Shown here: positions 59,396 to 64,000 of the stretch, in pieces | How positions within the stretch are numbered: position 1 is the stretch's first letter | Layout of the letters: every line of letters starts with the position of its first letter | From: Sphingobacteriales bacterium 44-61 | GTDB taxonomy: Bacteria > Bacteroidota > Bacteroidia > Chitinophagales > Chitinophagaceae | Direction: 5' to 3' | DNA length: 64,000 nt | Assembly: GCA_001898405.1 (NCBI GenBank) | Contig: MKTW01000002.1 | Span: 249,719 to 313,718, forward strand | The notes under the pieces: generated by a model | Told to the model about the DNA's origin: nothing | The model's input: the letters and a program-made list of their open reading frames with translations, nothing else | Database searches by the model: none | Program-made: the position numbers and the translations under genes

Positions 59396-60388
59396 ATGAA
59401 GATAGCGATCAATGGTATGGGCCGGATCGGGCGGCTTTTATTCAGGCGTTTGGCAGACCATCCAACCCTTGAACTGGTAGCAGTCAATGATATCATGCCC
59501 CCCGAAAACCTGTCTTATCTTGTAAAATACGATTCAGTGTATGGTACTTACCAGGCACCATTAGTGTATGAAGACAATGCCCTGCACACAGCCGGCAAAA
59601 AGATAGCAGTGATGAATGCCAGTCATCCTTCGCAGCTTCCCTGGAAGGAGCTGGGGGTAGACGTGGTGCTGGAATGTTCCGGTAAGTTCAGTACGCAGGC
59701 AGGTGCATCAGAGCATTTGAAAGCTGGTGCCAAAAAGGTTTTACTGTCTACCACGGGCTCACCGGAAGTGCCGCTGATGATCTATGGTTTTAATCATAAC
59801 AGCATTCATGCCAACAGCGATATCGTATCCCCCGGAGGTTGCATGACCAATTGTTCAGTGCATGTGATCTATATACTCAATGGTATCGGCATTCATTCCA
59901 TTCAAATGAATATTCTTCACTCCTACACTTCCCGCCAGGAACTGGTAGATGCTCCGCATCCTCAATTCCGCCGCGGACGTGCAGCAGCAGAATCCATCAT
60001 ACCTGTAGAAATAGATCTCCAGCAATCCCTTGAGCGGGTAATGCCGGGAATGAAAAATAAAATTGCTGCCGTGTCAACCCGTGTGCCGGTAGCCAATGGA
60101 GCAATGGCCGATTTCACGGCACAACTGAACAGGCCTGCAACAGTAGAAGAAGTGAACACTCTTTTCCGGAAAGCTTCCCAGGGAGAATTCAAAGGCATTG
60201 TAGGTTATACAGAAGAGGCACTGGTGTCCCTGGATTATAAAGGGAATACTCATTCCTGTGTGATCGATGGAAACCTGACTTCGATCATAGGGAACCAGGT
60301 AAAAGTGATCGCCTGGTTTGATAATGAATATGGCTTTACAAGCAGGATGATCGATTGGCTGGAATACTGGAAAAAGGGAATGGTGTAA
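59396..60388 (+). CDS. Glyceraldehyde-3-phosphate/erythrose-4-phosphate dehydrogenase family
   Basis: 330 residues. NAD loop INGMGRIGRLLFRRL, catalytic cysteine in GGCMTNC (usual ASCTTNC), histidine in LHSYTSRQ, and C-terminal WFDNEYGFTSRMIDWLEY. The segment RRGRAAAESIIPVEIDLQQ and KASQGEFKGIVGYTEEALVSLDY follows E. coli Epd (erythrose-4-phosphate dehydrogenase) more closely than GapA. It may serve pyridoxal phosphate synthesis rather than glycolysis, or act as a second GAPDH. Assignment between Gap and Epd is open. Confidence 0.85.
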   Translation: MKIAINGMGRIGRLLFRRLADHPTLELVAVNDIMPPENLSYLVKYDSVYGTYQAPLVYEDNALHTAGKKIAVMNASHPSQLPWKELGVDVVLECSGKFSTQAGASEHLKAGAKKVLLSTTGSPEVPLMIYGFNHNSIHANSDIVSPGGCMTNCSVHVIYILNGIGIHSIQMNILHSYTSRQELVDAPHPQFRRGRAAAESIIPVEIDLQQSLERVMPGMKNKIAAVSTRVPVANGAMADFTAQLNRPATVEEVNTLFRKASQGEFKGIVGYTEEALVSLDYKGNTHSCVIDGNLTSIIGNQVKVIAWFDNEYGFTSRMIDWLEYWKKGMV

Positions 60389-60462
60389 ATCAGCGCGGTC
60401 CCCTTACCTCTCAACTTTTAGCATTCAAACAATTCCGTACATTTACATTAACCTGTACAACT

Positions 60463-61227
60463 ATGGAATTCTTTGTTGACCAATCCTCTATTGTCCGCCA
60501 AGTGTGGGGCAAGAGCGATACCATCCTGTTCGTCTTTGCCGGCGCTTCCGCCGAGTTTTCACTGAACAAAGCGGTTGACTGGCTCTACTTCACCGGCAAA
60601 CTCCCTTCCGATCCATTGGGCCGGTTGTTCTCTACTGTTATGTATGCCCGGCGTATCGTTTACTCCCGCAAAGAAGCTGCTGAAAAAGCGATCGATGCCA
60701 TCACCACCATTCACAAAACAGTAGAAAGCAACAGAGGTGCTACCATCCCAGACTGGGCCTACCGCGATGTGTTATTCATGCTTATCCATTATTCCATTGC
60801 GGCTTATGAACTGCTGGAAAGAAAACTGACAGACGAAGAAAAAGATGAATTGTTTGATGTGTTCTTCCGGATGGGCAGCCGCATGGGATTGAAAGAACTG
60901 CCGCATACTTATAAAGAATGGACGGTAAGTCATGTACAACACCTTCAGCATGACCTCGCCAAAAGCGAATACACCATCGATCTTTACAAACAATACCGTA
61001 AACACCTCGGCCCTATCCGTTATTTTCTTTTAAAAGAATCACAGAAGCTGGTATGTCCTGTCATTGTAAAAAAGATGCTGAAGCTCGATTCGTTTTCCTG
61101 GGCAAGCCCCTTGCTTGTTATCTATAAGTTGAGCAGGAAAGTAAAACTGGATGGCGTATTGAAATCAATCATTCTGCCTGCAGCCTATAAAAAACAGATC
61201 AATGCACTGGATAGGCCTCCGGTTTAA
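60463..61227 (+). CDS. MpaB-type oxygenase family (DUF2236) protein
   Basis: 254 residues from the ATG at 60463 (MEFFVDQSSIVRQVWG); a longer frame upstream overlaps the GAPDH gene and is not preferred. GASAEFSLNKAVDWLYF, DPLGRLFSTVMYARRIVYSRKEAAEKAI, TTIHKTVE and YRDVLFMLIHYSIAAYELL match the MpaB/rubber oxygenase catalytic domain, a heme-binding helical fold with conserved histidines (both histidines in place). Substrate unknown. Likely cotranscribed with the GAPDH gene. Confidence 0.75.
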   Translation: MEFFVDQSSIVRQVWGKSDTILFVFAGASAEFSLNKAVDWLYFTGKLPSDPLGRLFSTVMYARRIVYSRKEAAEKAIDAITTIHKTVESNRGATIPDWAYRDVLFMLIHYSIAAYELLERKLTDEEKDELFDVFFRMGSRMGLKELPHTYKEWTVSHVQHLQHDLAKSEYTIDLYKQYRKHLGPIRYFLLKESQKLVCPVIVKKMLKLDSFSWASPLLVIYKLSRKVKLDGVLKSIILPAAYKKQINALDRPPV

Positions 61228-61234
61228 GGCTAAA

Positions 61235-62698
61235 CTAATCTACCATCCACACGATTGAGTTCCCTGTACTATGTTCATTCTGTTCCCAAAGTTTGTTACC
61301 AGGGTCGAGTATCCATTTTCCGTCCACAACAAATTTGTAGAGGTGTTTCCCTTTTGACAGATGCACTTTCAATACCCATTCATCCCCTTCCCTTACCATA
61401 GAAAAAGTGTTGGGCGACCAGCCATTGAAATCACCAGCCAGGAATACATTCCTGGCATTGGCAAATCCTTTCAGGCGGAAAGTAAAATTAGGATCAATCA
61501 CAAAATGGAAATTACCACTGTGGCCCGGTTGGGGAGAAGACTTTGCTTCTTTGCCATCCACCAGGTATATATATTCATAATTGCCGGGGCCAAGCGTGTA
61601 TAACAGTTCCCAGCCACCTGATTTTTTCTGCAGGAATGACTCATAGGGCCTCCATTTATTGAATGAACCTGAAAGCGCCACCTGCTGTGCATCCTGGAAG
61701 CCTTCCAACCGGAAGAGATAAGGCTTGCCGATGCGGACCACTGAATTGAAATCATTGAATTCATTCGGGAATTTGTCCTTATTGCCCGGATCAGCCATCC
61801 ATCTTCCATCAACGATATAGCGATAAGTATGTGTACCGTCGGCAAGATAAAGGGACAGTTGCCAGCCATTACCGGTTTCCTGCATCTGCAGGCTCCGCTC
61901 CTGCCAGTCGTTAAAGCTGCCTGAAAGATATACCCTGCGGGCATCTGCAAATCCATTCAGTGTGAATACCGTATTTGTTTTAAAGAAGACAGAGTTCACA
62001 TTCCCCAAACCATCATTCTCATTCTGCAGATTATCCGGATCAGTGATCCAACGGCCGTCCACAACAAATTTGTACCAGTATTTACCTGCTCCAAGTTTTA
62101 CATAAGCGATCCATCCACTGTCTGTTTTGCTCATCGACAATGAATCGGGCGACCATTCATTAAAGCTGCCGGCCAGTACAACCCTTCTTGCATTCACATT
62201 GTTGCGCAGGTAAAACGTGACCACCGAATCGCGGGTGGCAAAACTATATTTTCGCTTAAAGCGGTTTACACCATAGGTTATCTGGCTGCTCACTGCCGGG
62301 AACATCTCTGCAAAGCCGGGGCGTTTCTCTGCCATGATGATCTTATCGGCGGGATTGGTAAGATTGTCAAACCCCATCAGCGGCTTACTGATAACAAATA
62401 CTTCTTTGTTATTAATATTCACTTTCCAACCCATTCTCGCCAATGAATCGAGGTATCTGCCTTTAATGAATTCTTTCAGTGCCAGGTCTTCCAGTCCGTA
62501 TTGTACAATGAAGCTATCAATGGAGGATTCTTTCAGGTCTTTTCCCAGGGCAATGTACATAGCTCCATCCTTCACCGTATAGGATTTCAGGTTGGTTTGC
62601 GCAATACCGCTCACTGTTGTCAAACACAACAGGATGAACAGTACCGCGCAAAAGCGTACCAGCTTATTTTTGCTATGCCTGGTACCTTTTATTTCCAT
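61235..62698 (-). CDS. Secreted protein with four glycogen-binding (CBM48/AMPK1-like) modules
   Basis: 487 residues. Signal peptide ends near SGIAQTN. A 120-residue N-terminal region of unknown fold comes first, then four tandem modules (about 160-240, 243-324, 327-402, 405-487), each with an (A/S)G(S/D)FN-x-W strand and a later YKFVVDG-W-x-x-DP-like strand (the third lacks the final DP). The pattern is that of AMPK beta/CBM48 glycogen-binding domains. No catalytic domain is present, so it may bind starch or glycogen-like polymers, or the modules may serve protein contacts. It overlaps the start of the aspartic protease operon partner by 10 bases (the upstream gene's stop). Confidence 0.82.
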   Translation of the reverse strand: MEIKGTRHSKNKLVRFCAVLFILLCLTTVSGIAQTNLKSYTVKDGAMYIALGKDLKESSIDSFIVQYGLEDLALKEFIKGRYLDSLARMGWKVNINNKEVFVISKPLMGFDNLTNPADKIIMAEKRPGFAEMFPAVSSQITYGVNRFKRKYSFATRDSVVTFYLRNNVNARRVVLAGSFNEWSPDSLSMSKTDSGWIAYVKLGAGKYWYKFVVDGRWITDPDNLQNENDGLGNVNSVFFKTNTVFTLNGFADARRVYLSGSFNDWQERSLQMQETGNGWQLSLYLADGTHTYRYIVDGRWMADPGNKDKFPNEFNDFNSVVRIGKPYLFRLEGFQDAQQVALSGSFNKWRPYESFLQKKSGGWELLYTLGPGNYEYIYLVDGKEAKSSPQPGHSGNFHFVIDPNFTFRLKGFANARNVFLAGDFNGWSPNTFSMVREGDEWVLKVHLSKGKHLYKFVVDGKWILDPGNKLWEQNEHSTGNSIVWMVD

Positions 62699-63711
62699 AT
62701 ATACATTTTTCTTTTCACAAAGTTAAACCCGATTTTATGCATGGAAAGGAAGTCGAATCCCAACATTCCATCCAGGCATTTATTATAGGAAAAACACATT
62801 TTCTCCAGGTTTGTTACCAGCACGGGCAGGCTCGCAATATCGAGATCGCCCATTTTCATATTCTTCATATCGCCATACAGGGCTTCCACTTTTTTATTGC
62901 CGCTGCCGGTCAGTAATATACGGCGGGTAATAGCAACGTTCTCAAAAATCTTGTTGGGCAGCCGGCTGTCCAGCACATTCGATTCAGCACCGGTATCAAT
63001 CACGAATATCAGTTTCTTCCCTGCCATATGTCCATAGGTGATCAGTTTATCTTCCATGATGTCTATAGGAAATTCATTGTAAAGGGAAGTATCTGCCAGC
63101 ATTTCGCTTTTATAAGATGACGATTCTTTCCTGGTGATCAGATGCAGGTAGAGCAGGTTTTTTTCATAATCAAGGATCATTTCAAATTTCCTGAACAATT
63201 GCATACCCAGCAATCCCAGGATTTTGATCCCCTTACTGTTTTCGATATGACCAAGGTTGATACGGTCTGCTTCCACCTCCTGGTAATGAACAGGGCCAAA
63301 GGAGAACTTAGTGACCATCGTAGGCGCCGCACCGGCTGTTCCTCCTGTGATACCTCCCGACTCATCTTCTGCAGCAGAAGAAGAGGAAGCATAATTCCGG
63401 AAATATGTCAGGTTGAGGATCAGTTTCGGCGCACCGGTATCCAGTATAAAGTTGCCTTCCATGCCATCCACTTCTCCTTTGACCACGATCAGGTTGCCCA
63501 CCCTGGTGAAAGGAATAACACAGTTGGCCGAGTCAGTTGTGATAATAGGATCAATCTTCAGTTGCACGGGAGAATGACCAGGACTCAATGAATCAGTTGT
63601 TACAGTTACCGCGGCAGGAATTGCTTTATGCGGAGCACTGCCTTTATGCGCAGGAAATGCTCCTGTCAGCAATAAAAAAGGTAAGGCAGTGAACCAGTAA
63701 AGCAATGGCAT
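62689..63711 (-). CDS. Secreted aspartic protease with two retropepsin-like lobes
   Basis: 340 residues, signal peptide ending near LTGAFPAHK. Two DTG sites: D91 in NFILDTGAPK and D239 in VIDTGAESN, each followed later by a hydrophobic-hydrophobic-Gly element (KILGLLGMQLF; CLDGMLGFDFL). So a single chain appears to carry both lobes, as in pepsin but smaller. Predicted periplasmic or surface protease or a proteolytic domain used for peptide/protein processing. Its stop codon overlaps the start of the CBM48 protein gene. Confidence 0.78.
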   Translation of the reverse strand: MPLLYWFTALPFLLLTGAFPAHKGSAPHKAIPAAVTVTTDSLSPGHSPVQLKIDPIITTDSANCVIPFTRVGNLIVVKGEVDGMEGNFILDTGAPKLILNLTYFRNYASSSSAAEDESGGITGGTAGAAPTMVTKFSFGPVHYQEVEADRINLGHIENSKGIKILGLLGMQLFRKFEMILDYEKNLLYLHLITRKESSSYKSEMLADTSLYNEFPIDIMEDKLITYGHMAGKKLIFVIDTGAESNVLDSRLPNKIFENVAITRRILLTGSGNKKVEALYGDMKNMKMGDLDIASLPVLVTNLEKMCFSYNKCLDGMLGFDFLSMHKIGFNFVKRKMYIWK

Positions 63712-63839
63712 GGTTTATTAATTACATCGGAACACGGGCCAGCCGGCCCATACGATAAAATTAGACGATCAGGATTGAAAATGGTTACCGGCCAATACTT
63801 TCTGAAACCGTTAAAAAAATATAACATCTCTTAAGGATT

Positions 63840-64000
63840 TCAGGTCTGCTTATATAAAGCCAGTACCTGTTTGAGCAATGAGGCGATCTTTTTTGCGGGG
63901 ATATCATGTGCCGGATCGATCAGCAATATCTTCATCCTGGCCCTTTTCTCCTGGAGCAGGCCGGGATAATCAATCCGCTTGCCTTCCACTATACCAAGAT
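63840..64000 (-). CDS. C-terminal end of a gene running off the window
   Basis: The minus strand is open from the window edge to a TGA at 63840-63842. The last residues read GIVEGKRIDYPGLL, ILLIDPAHDIPAKKIA and ...LLKQVLALYKQT. Too short to assign. Confidence 0.55.
   Translation of the reverse strand, partial: LGIVEGKRIDYPGLLQEKRARMKILLIDPAHDIPAKKIASLLKQVLALYKQT

Noticed and set aside
60355-60462. Longer N-terminus for the MpaB-type protein
   Set aside because: It would overlap the GAPDH gene end by 34 bases and adds a sequence without family similarity; the ATG at 60463 starts with conserved residues.
1-64000. CRISPR array, prophage, insertion sequence or toxin-antitoxin pair
   Set aside because: No regularly spaced direct repeats, transposase, integrase or phage structural genes were seen; the small proteins present are better explained as envelope proteins.

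Overview
The window is chromosomal DNA of a Bacteroidota bacterium, most like the Chitinophagaceae. The signs are a short 285-residue primary sigma factor without region 1.1, several start-proximal boxes of the TAnnTTTG type used by Bacteroidota promoters, few Shine-Dalgarno sites, and families typical of the phylum (DUF2027-Smr protein, DUF3822, DUF5117-type zinc peptidase, a CGC bacilliredoxin, patatin fused to a surface barrel, many secreted proteins ending their signal peptide in AQ/SQ). I see no phage, insertion sequence, CRISPR array, tRNA or rRNA. It is mostly housekeeping DNA interleaved with secreted or envelope proteins of unknown role.

Layout. 1-4981: end of a CPBP-type membrane protein, an FtsX-like ABC permease, the RNase P RNA gene (+), and a Smr protein (-). 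5033-12986: minus-strand genes: DUF3822, rsmD, 5-formyl-THF cyclo-ligase, lpxK and rnr form a tight overlapping operon, followed by a prenyl diphosphate synthase and an amino acid permease. 13119-19263 (+): MATE exporter and glutaminyl cyclase (stop-start overlap), then a promoter with an operator-like palindrome driving two low-complexity secreted proteins, a barrel-like protein and an OmpR/histidine kinase pair. 19265-29765 (-): folB, trxB, a complete TolC/adaptor/RND efflux operon, rpoD, lgt and a bacilliredoxin. 30044-34271: hsp20 with two copies of a palindromic operator, unknown secreted proteins, and a PLP arginine decarboxylase.

34455-40853 (-): the translation cluster thrS-infC-rpmI-rplT, interrupted between infC and rpmI by a large secreted zinc metallopeptidase gene. 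40996-50281: mostly envelope proteins, including two tandem paralogues sharing an unrecognised C-terminal module, an M28 peptidase, a DUF3347 protein, an ABC-F ATPase, a double-BON lipoprotein and an SH3 protein. 50413-57969: a patatin-Omp85 fusion, then a histidine-degradation set (hutI, ftcD, hutG) with a cation/proton antiporter inside it. 58015-64000: TerC protein, an Epd-like GAPDH, an MpaB-type oxygenase homologue, and an overlapping pair encoding a secreted protein with four glycogen-binding-like modules and a secreted aspartic protease with two DTG lobes; a cut-off gene closes the window.

The features least explained by known families are: a dispersed nested palindrome (44551-44730, 35200-35365, reduced copy 20736-20779) lying at gene ends; the peptidase insertion in the ribosomal cluster; the low-complexity protein/two-component locus at 15397-19263; the 41835-43848 paralogues; and the four-CBM48/two-lobe aspartic protease pair. 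I cannot show that any of them is a new system; all functional statements rest on motifs read by eye.
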